Assembly: GCA_944324115.1 (NCBI GenBank)
Contig: CALUVB010000003.1
Location: forward strand, 159,406-223,405
Reading direction: 5' to 3'
From: an uncultured Elusimicrobiales bacterium
GTDB taxonomy: Bacteria; Elusimicrobiota; Elusimicrobia; Elusimicrobiales; Elusimicrobiaceae
Length of the DNA: 64,000 bases
The notes beneath the pieces are model-generated. The model was given only the letters and a program-made list of their open reading frames with translations, was not told the origin of the DNA and made no database searches. Shown here one piece after another: positions 33,263-41,837 of the stretch. Numbering within the stretch: the first letter of the stretch is position 1; each line of letters opens with the position of its first letter. The position numbers and the translations under genes are program-made.

Positions 33263-34993
33263 ATGGCGAAAGAAATAAGCGAAATTTTAGTGGAACAAGG
33301 CACCATTAATGCGGAGCAGCTCAAGCGGGCCGAATTATATGCGCGCCAAAATAACACCACCTTGGCCGAGGCGATCGTATTGTTTGGTTTTGCTACGGAA
33401 GAGCAGGTAACATCGGCGTTGGCCAAACATTTTTCCCTCCCTTACGCTTCTAAGGAAAATGGTATTTTGATTCCGGAAAAAGATCAGGATTTGCATAAGC
33501 TGATTCCGGAGAAATTTGCGCGTGAAAATCTAGTTATACCGCTGTTTATTGAGGATAATGAATTGGCGGTGGCGCTTTATGATCCTTCCAACCTGTTTCT
33601 GATTGACAATATCCGCATGATGGCGGGAAAAGAAGTGCAGGTGTTTATAGCCAGTAAGAGTCAAATTTTGGCGGTGGTGGATTCTTTTTACGGGCACAAG
33701 AACCTGCTTGATGAAGTGGTCAAAGAAACGGGGGAAGCAAAAGATACCGGCGCACCGTCTGATGAAGATGTTCAAGTGGAAGCCGGCAGCTTGGACTTGG
33801 ATAAAGCTTCCGCTTCCAGTTCCCAATACATTAAGTTGGTAAACGCTATTTTAAAACAGGCTATTTCAGAACGTACTTCAGATATTCATTTGGAAATGTT
33901 TGACGAGCGCGTCAGCCTGCGTTTCCGCATAGACGGCTCTTTGTATGAACGTACACCGCCTACTAAGGATTCCGTGGCGGCTATTATTTCTCGTATTAAA
34001 ATTTTATCTAAATTGGATATCGCTGAAAAACGTTTGCCGCAAGACGGAAGCTTCAGTATCAAATACCAAAACCGCAACATTGAAGTCCGTGTTTCTGTCT
34101 GCCCGGCCGTGTACGGGGAGAAGCTGGTGCTTCGTATTTTGGACCGCGGTACAGGAGAAATGAACGTAGATAAACTGGGGTTTGAGCCGGAACAGAAAAA
34201 AGCATTTTTGGAAGCTTCCCATTTACCGCACGGCTTGATTTTCTTGACAGGGCCTACCGGTTCGGGTAAATCTACCACGCTCAACGCGGTATTGACTACC
34301 ATTCGTACGCCGGAATTAAATTTTATGACTTTGGAAGACCCGGTGGAATACAAACTGGCGGGTATCAGCCAAGTTCAGGTGAAGCCGCAAATTGGGCTTA
34401 CGTTTGCCGCGGGGCTGCGTTCTTTCTTGCGTCAGGACCCAGATGTTATTCTGGTGGGGGAGGTGCGCGATAATGAAACGGCGGAAGCGTGCTTAAAAGC
34501 CGCTCTGACGGGTCACTTGGTGCTTTCCACCTTGCACACCAACGATGCGTTGGGTGCTATTCCCCGTTTGATTGATATGGGCATGGAGCCGTTTTTGCTT
34601 TCCAGCTCTTTGGCGTTGGTGGCGGCCCAGCGTTTGGTGCGTATACTTTGTCCTTATTGCAAGGTGCCTTATCAGCCGGATCCCGCTACGGTGGCTAAAA
34701 TTATTAATGAAGGTCATTTTAATCCCAGAGAAGTGGGGACTTGGACTTTTTATAAATCAGTGGGTTGCCCTAAATGCGTGGGGACTGGTTTCATGGGCCG
34801 GCGCGCCATTTACGAGGTGTACCGTATTAATGAAGAAGTTCGTAATATTATTTACAAAACGCAGGATTTGTTGGAAATGCGTAAAGCAATGGACCGCAGC
34901 GGTGCATTAAATCTGCGCGGTAACGGCTGGCGCAAAGTAGTAAAAGGGTTGACCACCGTGGAAGAAATATTGAGTGTCACTACAGAGGATTAA
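33263..34993 (+). CDS. pilB: PilB, type IV pilus extension ATPase
   Basis: 576 residues. Hexameric ATPase that drives pilin polymerisation. An N-terminal MshEN/T2SSE-N domain is seen at about 1-145 (EILVEQGTINAEQLKRAELYAR). The GspE core has TSDIHLEMFDERVSLRFRIDG (about 206-225), Walker A LTGPTGSGKSTTLN (about 329-341), TLEDPVEY, the Asp/Walker B region LRQDPDVILVGEVRDNETA and His box LTGHLVLSTLHTNDA. A tetracysteine zinc motif (CPYC ... CPKC) follows at about 457-500. The C-terminus ends TTVEEILSVTTED. The retraction ATPase gene pilT is not in this window. Confidence 0.95.
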   Translation: MAKEISEILVEQGTINAEQLKRAELYARQNNTTLAEAIVLFGFATEEQVTSALAKHFSLPYASKENGILIPEKDQDLHKLIPEKFARENLVIPLFIEDNELAVALYDPSNLFLIDNIRMMAGKEVQVFIASKSQILAVVDSFYGHKNLLDEVVKETGEAKDTGAPSDEDVQVEAGSLDLDKASASSSQYIKLVNAILKQAISERTSDIHLEMFDERVSLRFRIDGSLYERTPPTKDSVAAIISRIKILSKLDIAEKRLPQDGSFSIKYQNRNIEVRVSVCPAVYGEKLVLRILDRGTGEMNVDKLGFEPEQKKAFLEASHLPHGLIFLTGPTGSGKSTTLNAVLTTIRTPELNFMTLEDPVEYKLAGISQVQVKPQIGLTFAAGLRSFLRQDPDVILVGEVRDNETAEACLKAALTGHLVLSTLHTNDALGAIPRLIDMGMEPFLLSSSLALVAAQRLVRILCPYCKVPYQPDPATVAKIINEGHFNPREVGTWTFYKSVGCPKCVGTGFMGRRAIYEVYRINEEVRNIIYKTQDLLEMRKAMDRSGALNLRGNGWRKVVKGLTTVEEILSVTTED

Positions 34994-35002
34994 AGGGGTT
35001 TT

Positions 35003-36229
35003 ATGCAAAAATACAGTTATGTGGTGAAAGACGGATCAGGCAAAACGCTTAAAGGCAGCATTAACGCCGAAAGCCGCGAGCGTGTTATTTTTGCGCTGCA
35101 GAATAAAGGATTTATTATTCTGGAAGTGCGCGAAGGGGCCGGTTCTACGCTGTTTGGTAAGACGGCGGGCCGCAAGAAAGTGGGCGGAAAAGTGCCGGGG
35201 CATGTGTTGGCCTTTTTTGCTGAGCAGCTTTCTACGCTGATTGCCGGCGGCGTGCCGTTGGTGCGGGCTATTTCATTGTTGAGTGAATACTCGTCTAACC
35301 CGCGTTTAGGAGAGGTGCTTAATCAAGTGGCCAAAGATATTGCCGGCGGTAATTCTTTGCATTCGGCTTTGGCACGTCACCCTAAAACATTCAATAACAT
35401 TTGGCTTTCATTAGTGCAGGCCGGCGAGGTGGGCGGCCAGTTGGCTGAGACATTAGGGCAAATTGCTTTGTATATTAAGACGCAGGAATCCATGAAAAGC
35501 AAAATTATTACGGCTGTTACCTATCCAGCCATTTTGCTGGTAGCTTCGGTGGGCGTATTGATTTACTTTATTTTGGGTATTGTGCCTACTTTTGCCCAAA
35601 TCTTTAAAGATTTCAACATAGAGCTTCCTATGATTACGGTTTTGGTGTTAGCCGTGTCAGGCTTTTTTGTCAATCATGGTATTTTGCTGATAGTGGGGGC
35701 AGTGTTGTTGTTTTTTGCTTTCCGTTTTTACATCAAAACGCCGGAAGGCCGCAAACGGTGGCACTCGTTCTTGCTTTCCATACCGTTATTTGGCAATTTT
35801 TTGCGAAATATTTACTATTCCCGCATGTTGACCACGTTGGCGACTTTGCTGCGCAGCGGTGTTACGATTTTGAACGCTATTGCTGTGTTGGAAGAATCCT
35901 TTAATACCAACGTTATTATTCAAAACGCATTGCGTATTGCAAAAGCAGATGTGGCGGCGGGGCGTTCTATTTCCGATTCATTCCGTGCGGCGGGCGTTTT
36001 CCCGGGGTTAATGACGGAAATGATGCTGATGGGTGAAGAATCAGGTAAATTGCCCGGCATTATCGCCACGCTGTCTAAGTTCTATTCCGATAATGTGGAT
36101 CAGTTTATTGCTCGTTTCTCTGCGGTTATTGACCCTATTTTGGTGGTCGGCGTCGGTGTTTTGATTGGTATCGTCGTGGCGTCCATCTTCTTGCCGATTT
36201 TCAAGCTGTCTCAGATCGGCGGTCAATAA
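35003..36229 (+). CDS. pilC: PilC, inner-membrane platform of the type IV pilus
   Basis: 408 residues, 9 bases after pilB. Two T2SSF repeats: LAFFAEQLSTLIAGGVPLVRAISLL (about 70) and YSRMLTTLATLLRSGVTILNAIAVLEES (about 275), each with the LAxLLxxGVxLxxAL-type pattern. VQAGEVGGQLAETL and MGEESGKLPGIIATL follow the repeats. Three membrane helices at about 170-195, 215-240 and 375-398. It couples PilB motion to pilin insertion. Confidence 0.95.
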   Translation: MQKYSYVVKDGSGKTLKGSINAESRERVIFALQNKGFIILEVREGAGSTLFGKTAGRKKVGGKVPGHVLAFFAEQLSTLIAGGVPLVRAISLLSEYSSNPRLGEVLNQVAKDIAGGNSLHSALARHPKTFNNIWLSLVQAGEVGGQLAETLGQIALYIKTQESMKSKIITAVTYPAILLVASVGVLIYFILGIVPTFAQIFKDFNIELPMITVLVLAVSGFFVNHGILLIVGAVLLFFAFRFYIKTPEGRKRWHSFLLSIPLFGNFLRNIYYSRMLTTLATLLRSGVTILNAIAVLEESFNTNVIIQNALRIAKADVAAGRSISDSFRAAGVFPGLMTEMMLMGEESGKLPGIIATLSKFYSDNVDQFIARFSAVIDPILVVGVGVLIGIVVASIFLPIFKLSQIGGQ

Positions 36230-36243
36230 GGAGGGGGAAGAAT

Positions 36244-36741
36244 ATGAGCCGAATGGGAGAGCGCCGCGTTTTGGCTGGGCGGAAAGGGTTTACCTTATTG
36301 GAAGTGATGATTGTGGTGTTGATTGCGGTGCTGGTCACCATGGCTGCGGTGCCGGCTTACCGCAAAGCACAGGAACGCAACCGCTATATGTCTGCCTTAG
36401 GAGTGTTGATGGAGATGGGAAATGCGGCGCGTATGCTGCATGAGCAATATCCCAGTCTAGTCTTTTCAAGTAATTTTACTTCCAATGCTACTTGGACAGA
36501 ATGTCCGTCTGACCCGGCGGAAGATGTCAAAGTGTTCCTGCAGTGTAATGATTATTTGACGGAAATCCCTTTTTCCGGTTCTACGTTTCAAGGATATTCC
36601 TATAAAATTAGTTTGACCGGCACGGCCAGCTGCAGTGGCTGTTCCGGTACGGGCGTGGCCTGTATGTATGACAGCGATGCTTCTGTGTCGGATTACAGAT
36701 GTGCTTATATTGACAAAAGCGGAAACCTGTACCATAATTAA
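36244..36741 (+). CDS. Type IV prepilin-like protein (pilus operon, 1 of 6)
   Basis: 165 residues. The leader is MSRMGERRVLAGRKG, then FTLLEVMIVVLIAVLVTMAAVPAYRKAQERNRY with Glu+5. The head has seven cysteines (ECPSDPAEDVKVFLQC, ASCSGCSGTGVAC, YRCAYI), more than a normal pilin. It starts 14 bases after pilC, with GGAGGGGG as ribosome-binding site. Confidence 0.86.
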   Translation: MSRMGERRVLAGRKGFTLLEVMIVVLIAVLVTMAAVPAYRKAQERNRYMSALGVLMEMGNAARMLHEQYPSLVFSSNFTSNATWTECPSDPAEDVKVFLQCNDYLTEIPFSGSTFQGYSYKISLTGTASCSGCSGTGVACMYDSDASVSDYRCAYIDKSGNLYHN

Positions 36742-36765
36742 GTAGGGAGAAAAGAGGGGATCAGT

Positions 36766-37284
36766 ATGGTAAAAAAAATTCTATCCGTTGCTGGGCAAAA
36801 AGGGTTCACCTTGGTAGAATTGTTGGTGGCGGCCACCATTATTGGTATGTTGGTGATTTTTGCTACTACTTCTTATCGTAACGGAGTGGCGGAGACGCGT
36901 TGGGCTGAGGCTAAAGCGAATGCGGACCGCTTGGCGGCGGCTGTCCAGCGGTTGAATTTGGATTATTCTTGGGTCCAGTTCAGCAATACGCCCGTAACTA
37001 ATGTCGTGTCAAGCGAATGTCCTTTGCGTTTTGGGGCGCAGCATTTATCTTCTTATAATCCGCAAGTATTGATTAATTGTGATTATTTGGAAAACGGCCC
37101 TTGGGACAGCGAATATTTCCAATATTATATATGCCACAACAGGACATCTGCTCCCTGCAAGACGTATTCTTCAGAGAAACCGGTGGCCTGTGTGCAGGTG
37201 CGCAGCGGGGCTTCTTTGCCTTCAAAATATAAAAGTTATACATATTGCTATTATGCCTCTCTGGGCGGCAAAGAAAATCCGTAA
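36766..37284 (+). CDS. Type IV prepilin-like protein (pilus operon, 2 of 6)
   Basis: 172 residues. Leader MVKKILSVAGQKG, then FTLVELLVAATIIGMLVIFATTSYRNGV with Glu+5. The post-helix region EAKANADRLAAAVQRLNLDYS and a Cys-containing head (SECPLRFG, INCDYLENG, YICHNRTSAPCK, VACVQV, YCYYASL) parallel the preceding gene. Probably a minor pilin or one of several alternative subunits. Confidence 0.86.
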   Translation: MVKKILSVAGQKGFTLVELLVAATIIGMLVIFATTSYRNGVAETRWAEAKANADRLAAAVQRLNLDYSWVQFSNTPVTNVVSSECPLRFGAQHLSSYNPQVLINCDYLENGPWDSEYFQYYICHNRTSAPCKTYSSEKPVACVQVRSGASLPSKYKSYTYCYYASLGGKENP

Positions 37285-37295
37285 AAGGGGAAAGT

Positions 37296-37826
37296 ATGAA
37301 AAAAGGGTTTACGCTGATGGAAATTTTGTTTGTACTTTTGGTGATTGCTTTGGTGGTCAGCTTTGCTGTACCGGCTATCCGTAGCGTACGTTATGATATC
37401 TATAATTCCCGCGCCAAAGGAGCTTTGCGAAAGTTGGCCGAAGCGAACCGTTCTTTTTATCAATATACCAAAGGTTCTCGGGTGCAAGGTTCTTTTGTGA
37501 TAGATGATTTAAAGAGTTATTCAGACAGCTGCCAAGACATAGCTGCCAGCGGTATTCCAGGCCGCAGCCAAGACAGCGATGTGAAACAGCTGTTTGTGTG
37601 TGGTTTTTTGGATTGGAAAGATTTTGATGTACCGTATAAATTTTTTATTTGTGGGACCACTGACAATCCGGCTGGCACAACGCCTTGTGTTGCCTTAGGC
37701 GGCAATGACAGCTCTACGGTGTATGCCGCCGCCGTGGCAGCTGATAACCGGGCAGGGGCCAAATATCAAGGGGACTACTTGATGTCTGTCGGTACGGATA
37801 TGCAGGTGTTGGACAATTTGGAGTAA
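37296..37826 (+). CDS. Type IV prepilin-like protein (pilus operon, 3 of 6)
   Basis: 176 residues from the ATG at 37296 (AGGGGAAAG site); a longer in-frame extension overlaps the previous gene. Minimal leader MKKG, then FTLMEILFVLLVIALVVSFAVPAIRS with Glu+5. The head carries four cysteines (DSCQDI, FVCGFLDW, FFICGTTDN, TPCVALGG). Confidence 0.86.
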   Translation: MKKGFTLMEILFVLLVIALVVSFAVPAIRSVRYDIYNSRAKGALRKLAEANRSFYQYTKGSRVQGSFVIDDLKSYSDSCQDIAASGIPGRSQDSDVKQLFVCGFLDWKDFDVPYKFFICGTTDNPAGTTPCVALGGNDSSTVYAAAVAADNRAGAKYQGDYLMSVGTDMQVLDNLE

Positions 37827-37835
37827 GAGGCCTAT

Positions 37836-38366
37836 ATGAAAAAGTTTTTAGCAAATAAAAAAGGGGTTACCATTTTGGAAGGATTGATTGCCCTGACACT
37901 GTTGGCGTTGGTGGCTACGGGTACGTTTGCTGTATTGCTTTCTATTTCGCGTAAATCTTCACAGCCAGATGTGTATGAAGAAATGGCTCTGGCGGTGGAG
38001 CGCGCTGCCCAAAAGTTGCAGGTATATGTTTATCCGGATACTGTCAGCTTAGACGCTATAGAAGGTATTCACGATGATGTAAAAGAAGGGTTGTGCGGAA
38101 ATCAGAACACAGACAATATTTTAGCTGAGGATACAACCCATGACATTTCTTGCTTGTTGCCGCCTATTTGCGATGGGGCCAATTCTTCTTTTACCTATAC
38201 GGTGGACAGTGTAGATATGGCGCTGCCGGGCAATGATATGGGAGTGCGCGAAGTGGACCAGATACAGGCAAAAGATGAGTATGGAGACGACGCCGGAGCC
38301 GATTTGTCTGGCCGGGCGGCACGACGAATAAAATTTAATATCGTGTGTAATGGGTTTACGTTATGA
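37836..38366 (+). CDS. Minor prepilin, PilV/GspI-like by position
   Basis: 176 residues. Leader MKKFLANKKG, then VTILEGLIALTLLALVATGTFAVLLSISR. Residue +1 is Val and Glu+5 is kept; the E-G-L-IAL-T-LLAL pattern is that of PilV/GspI-type minor pilins. It precedes PilW-like and PilX-like genes, as in the minor-pilin sets that prime pilus assembly. The stop overlaps the next ATG (ATGA). Confidence 0.8.
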   Translation: MKKFLANKKGVTILEGLIALTLLALVATGTFAVLLSISRKSSQPDVYEEMALAVERAAQKLQVYVYPDTVSLDAIEGIHDDVKEGLCGNQNTDNILAEDTTHDISCLLPPICDGANSSFTYTVDSVDMALPGNDMGVREVDQIQAKDEYGDDAGADLSGRAARRIKFNIVCNGFTL

Positions 38367-39067
38367 AACAGAGAAACTGGTGTAAAATATATGGCCGCAA
38401 CGCCCGCCGTGGGTTTACGCTGACGGAGATTTTGTTGGCTGTAATGATTGTAGGATTAATAGGCGTGTCTCTGGCGGCATTGACCCGCGCCGCTGCGCGG
38501 GAATCCGGTGTAGGACGCAGCCGTATTATGCTGCGCAACAATTTGTCTTTGTTCGTGCGTACATTAAGAGCGGATTTGACCCGTGCTACCCGTGTGGATT
38601 ATGTGTCGGGGGCGGCGTCTTGCTCTTCCTCCGGTGTGGCGCTGTTGCAGTTGGCGCAGAATGTAGACAGAGAGGATAATGTGGTGGTGCGCTCTGTAAC
38701 GGATTCCGATGGCAATACTGTCACTTATGACGGGAAATATGTAACCTATTGTTTTGTATGCGGTACGAATACCAATGACATTGTCCCTTCGGGAGCCACC
38801 CGCGACGGCAAGATTTATCGTTTAGAAGAAGATGAGCCATATTCTACCGGAAATACCGCTTGCAAAAACTTTTCGGCGGATAATTTGCTTTTAAATAATG
38901 TGAAGTATATATCGGGGGATTACCCCGTGCCGTTGTTTGCGGTGGATACGATGAGCCGCAGCGCGCTGAGCAGCCTGCTGACGGTGAAATTGATTACGGA
39001 ATTGGACAGTACACCTATTGTCAATGAAGTTATAGAAGAAACGTTTGCTATGCCTATGGGATATTAA
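38363..39067 (+). CDS. Minor prepilin, PilW/GspJ-like by position
   Basis: 234 residues, the longest prepilin of the set. Leader MKQRNWCKIYGRNARRG, then FTLTEILLAVMIVGLIGVSLAALTRAAARESGVGRSRIMLRNNLSLFVRTLRADLTRATRV. The TEI-LAVMIVG helix followed by a long amphipathic region (LRADLTRA) is typical of PilW/GspJ. Coupled to the preceding gene by a four-base overlap. Confidence 0.8.
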   Translation: MKQRNWCKIYGRNARRGFTLTEILLAVMIVGLIGVSLAALTRAAARESGVGRSRIMLRNNLSLFVRTLRADLTRATRVDYVSGAASCSSSGVALLQLAQNVDREDNVVVRSVTDSDGNTVTYDGKYVTYCFVCGTNTNDIVPSGATRDGKIYRLEEDEPYSTGNTACKNFSADNLLLNNVKYISGDYPVPLFAVDTMSRSALSSLLTVKLITELDSTPIVNEVIEETFAMPMGY

Positions 39068-39076
39068 GAGGGATTT

Positions 39077-39532
39077 ATGCGATTAAATAAAAAAGGGGCG
39101 GCTTTAATGCAAGTTTTGCTGATTACAGTCATTTTGGCGGGTATCGCTACGATGCTGTTGCGGGCGTCTTTTTCACGCACCACATCTGCGCGGCACACTC
39201 GTCGTTCCGTGTCAGCCCAAATCTTGATACAGGCGTGTATGGCGGAGGTGAATTCCTTGTGGGCCAAAAAAACGCCAGATGCGTTTCGCCGTGATTTAAA
39301 AGGGGTAGGTAATACTAATAATAAACCCTATATGTATTGCACGGGAGAAGGCGAAGAAGCAGATGTTTGCCCTACCGATGATATAAGAGAAACATATACC
39401 TGTACCATTAATAACCCTTACGGGGGAGACCCTTATATTGTGGAAGCCTCTTTTGTGCAAGACACCCAAGCCAACGGGGGCGAGATGTGGCAGATTGCGT
39501 ATGAAATAGTGCAAGGATCGGAAAATTTATAA
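39077..39532 (+). CDS. Minor prepilin, PilX/GspK-like (no Glu+5)
   Basis: 151 residues. Leader MRLNKKG, then AALMQVLLITVILAGIATMLLRASFSRTTSARH. The residue at +5 is Gln, not Glu, and +1 is Ala; tip pilins of the PilX/GspK class characteristically lack Glu5. Three cysteines occur in the head (YCTGEG, VCPTDD, YTCTINN). As last prepilin of the operon it probably completes the tip complex with the two genes before it. Confidence 0.78.
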   Translation: MRLNKKGAALMQVLLITVILAGIATMLLRASFSRTTSARHTRRSVSAQILIQACMAEVNSLWAKKTPDAFRRDLKGVGNTNNKPYMYCTGEGEEADVCPTDDIRETYTCTINNPYGGDPYIVEASFVQDTQANGGEMWQIAYEIVQGSENL

Positions 39533-39550
39533 ACCAAAAATGGTGGATTG

Positions 39551-41131
39551 ATGAAAAATATTTTTTATACAGTTTTGGTGCTGTTTTTTGTTTGCAGCGT
39601 GCTGTCCGCTCAAACAGTTAGTTATGGGGCGTCTTCTGCGCAGTCCATAGATTCCGTAGAAGCGCCTGCCGCCGGTATAGATTTGCTTAAACAATCCACC
39701 AAAAATTCTAATGTACTGGGGACAACGGCCAGCTCTGTAGCTGCAGAGACGGCTGCTTCTTCTCAAACGGCAACTAAACAACAGACGGCAAGCAAGCAGC
39801 AAACGGCCGCCACACAAAAGACGGGCGCTGTGTCCCAAAAGCAGGTACGCCGCAGCAAATCTTCCCGTACGGTTTCCACTGCATCTGCGGTGCAAACGCA
39901 ACAGAAAACGGCGACAGCCGCTTCTACCCCTACTCCGACGGAAATAGAGATAGAGACACATAATGGCCTTTTAGCCGGAGAAAGAGCCTCTGCTCCGGAA
40001 GAAACGCCGGCTGCCGGTACGGCGGCTGAAGCGGAACAAGCGTCTCAAGAAGCGATTGCACAAGAAGAATTAGATTACGCGGCCCGTATGATGCGCCAGG
40101 CGAAAGATGAGGCTGCTTCCGGGCGTTTCATTCCGCCTGCCGCTTCTGCAACTATTCATACGGCGCCGGTAAATGCCAACCGAAAATATAACCCGAATGA
40201 ATTTCGCCCCGGTGTGACTTGGGTGCCTTCTTCCACGACGCATTTTACAATTTATACCCAAAAACGAGACAAAGGAATCAGTTCCTCTAACATGGGCATG
40301 ATTTTTGAGTCGGCCTATGCTACGTTGCGGCGCAATATTCCGTGGATGATGTCTGATAAGGTGCGCGTGTTTGTTTACCAAGACCACAACAGTTATTTGA
40401 AACATGAACCCAATGCCCAGGCCTGGACCCGGGCGCTGGCTTACCCGACCAGAGGCGAGATTGTCGTATATGATGAGCCGGGTAAACAGCAAGACTTAAA
40501 AGAAGTGTTTACGCATGAATTGGTGCATATCTTTACGCAGAAATTTTTTGATAAATATAAAACGGGGCGTTTGATGACACCGGCCTGGCTTGATGAAGGC
40601 TTGGCTGTCTATATGGAGGACCAAGCTTACAGCGGCACCAAAGGCGGTCCTTGGGGACAGGATTTGAAAAAGATTAATTTTCAACGCAGCAAAGAGACGC
40701 AGCTGGCTAACTTTTCTTCCAGCAATATGTTTAGTTCGGCGCGTTCTTTCTCGTCGGACAAAGCAAAAAGTCAGCCTGTATATTTTATGCCATTTGATGA
40801 ATTTATGCAGGAAGGTTCTTTGGCTTCCATGGAAGGGCGTGGCAAAACGCAGGATTGGTATTTTCAAGCATATGCCATGGTGCGTTTTTTGTTAAATCCT
40901 GCCGGGTCGGTTTCTCCTTCCAACCGTATGCAATTTGAACAGTTTACCCGTTTGATGGCCCAAGGGGAACAAGTGCGTGATCCGCGTACAGGGTTCCCCG
41001 CCAAAGATAAGAATGGGAAACCTGTTTATCAGCCTTACTCTGCTGAAAAAGCAATGGCGCGTTCTTACCGCTATAATAGCGCTGCCAATTTTGAAGACGC
41101 CTTTTGGCGGTGGGCCGACACTATCCGTTAA
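39551..41131 (+). CDS. Exported gluzincin metalloprotease (peptidase MA-like)
   Basis: 526 residues. Signal peptide cut near VLSA-QTV. A Gln/Thr/Ser-rich low-complexity region fills about 30-160, followed by a catalytic domain (about 220-526) with zinc motif THELVHIFTQKFF at about 321 and the downstream Glu in WLDEGLAVYMED, i.e. HExxH plus E as in gluzincins. The VFVYQDHNSYLKHEP segment before it fits the peptidase MA family. It is the last gene of the pilus operon, 18 bases after the PilX-like gene. It may process pilins or remodel the surface around the secretin; the target is unknown. Confidence 0.78.
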   Translation: MKNIFYTVLVLFFVCSVLSAQTVSYGASSAQSIDSVEAPAAGIDLLKQSTKNSNVLGTTASSVAAETAASSQTATKQQTASKQQTAATQKTGAVSQKQVRRSKSSRTVSTASAVQTQQKTATAASTPTPTEIEIETHNGLLAGERASAPEETPAAGTAAEAEQASQEAIAQEELDYAARMMRQAKDEAASGRFIPPAASATIHTAPVNANRKYNPNEFRPGVTWVPSSTTHFTIYTQKRDKGISSSNMGMIFESAYATLRRNIPWMMSDKVRVFVYQDHNSYLKHEPNAQAWTRALAYPTRGEIVVYDEPGKQQDLKEVFTHELVHIFTQKFFDKYKTGRLMTPAWLDEGLAVYMEDQAYSGTKGGPWGQDLKKINFQRSKETQLANFSSSNMFSSARSFSSDKAKSQPVYFMPFDEFMQEGSLASMEGRGKTQDWYFQAYAMVRFLLNPAGSVSPSNRMQFEQFTRLMAQGEQVRDPRTGFPAKDKNGKPVYQPYSAEKAMARSYRYNSAANFEDAFWRWADTIR

Positions 41132-41701
41132 TACGTTTACTCATGCTTCTCTTAAAGGAATTTTCCCCGTTTAAATGTATAGGCGGGGTGTTTGGGCCAT
41201 GGGGTAATGGTATGAAAGGATAGTAAAGCCGGTTTCCTGCTTTTCTGGCTGTCTGATAATGAATCAGTTTGTTGTTCTCTTTGGTCATGTAAAATCTTTC
41301 TCAAACCGCTTTTTATCAATCCTTGCTGTCTTTTCTTTGTATATGTCTAATAGTACTTTTGAAGGAGCGTCTCAGTCCGCTTTTAGTCGGGTAGAGAATC
41401 GGAGATAAATGGAAGCTGCTCCCTGCCGGAAAATATTCTTTTGGGTGTTGAAAGTTTTTTGTCTTAGGGCAGAGGCCTTGTGTATTGCCAATTCAGCTTT
41501 TCGGCAAAGGGAAAGAGGTTTTCTGGTGCTATTCTGTTTGACGTTTTAGCGGCAACTGACGGTTTTGGGGTGAATGTCCCCTGCCTTTCTTCGGGCAGAG
41601 GCCTTGTGTACTGCCAATTCAGCTTTTCGGCAAAGGGTAAGAGGCAATCCTCTTTTTCTATAGTTTTTCCTGTGTTGCCTCTCTGTAAAAGAGCTGCTTG
41701 T
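41132..41701. other. Intergenic region between the pilus operon and the phage-like cluster
   Basis: About 570 bases. A weak hairpin (CCCCG/CGGGG at 41166-41190) may end the pilus transcript. The main content is a 52-bp direct repeat (see 41467-41644). A reading frame at 41480-41719 runs through both repeat copies, but lacks a ribosome-binding site and family resemblance. Confidence 0.45.
41467..41644. repeat. 52-bp direct repeat, two copies 126 bp apart
   Basis: Copies at 41467-41518 and 41593-41644 differ at only two positions (one T/C, one A/T). Each begins GGGCAGAGGCCTTGTGTA and includes CAGCTTTTCGGCAAAGGG. The 126-bp offset is a multiple of three. The repeats lie about 60 bp before the promoter of the phage-like cluster, at its left boundary. 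Confidence 0.8.
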
Positions 41702-41730
41702 TTGACAAAATCTACTTAATTTGCTATAAT
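41702..41730 (+). promoter_or_regulatory. Perfect consensus sigma-70 promoter at the head of the virion cluster
   Basis: TTGACA (41702-41707), 17-bp spacer, TATAAT (41725-41730), plus an extended TGC. It reads toward terS, 108 bases downstream. It uses host-type signals and not a phage RNA polymerase promoter. Confidence 0.85.
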
Positions 41731-41734
41731 ATAA

Positions 41735-41766
41735 AAATACAAACAATCTTCTGTTTGTATTTTTTT
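41735..41766 (+). terminator. Hairpin with T run immediately after the cluster promoter (attenuator or operator)
   Basis: AAATACAAACA (41735-41745) pairs perfectly with 41752-41762, loop ATCTTC, then T up to 41766; flanking A/T pairs extend it to 13 bp. The predicted transcript start is about 41737, inside the left arm, so the RNA would meet a terminator-like structure at once. As DNA, the inverted repeat could equally be an operator. Either way it looks like a control point. Confidence 0.6.
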
Positions 41767-41837
41767 ATCCTTTCCACATTATTTGCCTTCTTGTTGCAGT
41801 GTGTATAACATTGCATTCGTTTTCCTATTAGGAGTTT

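Noticed and set aside
41480..41719. 79-codon frame across the 52-bp repeats, with in-frame repeated YCQFSFSAKGKR
   Set aside because: No ribosome-binding site or promoter fits, and it runs over the cluster promoter. The in-frame repeat follows simply from the 126-bp spacing.
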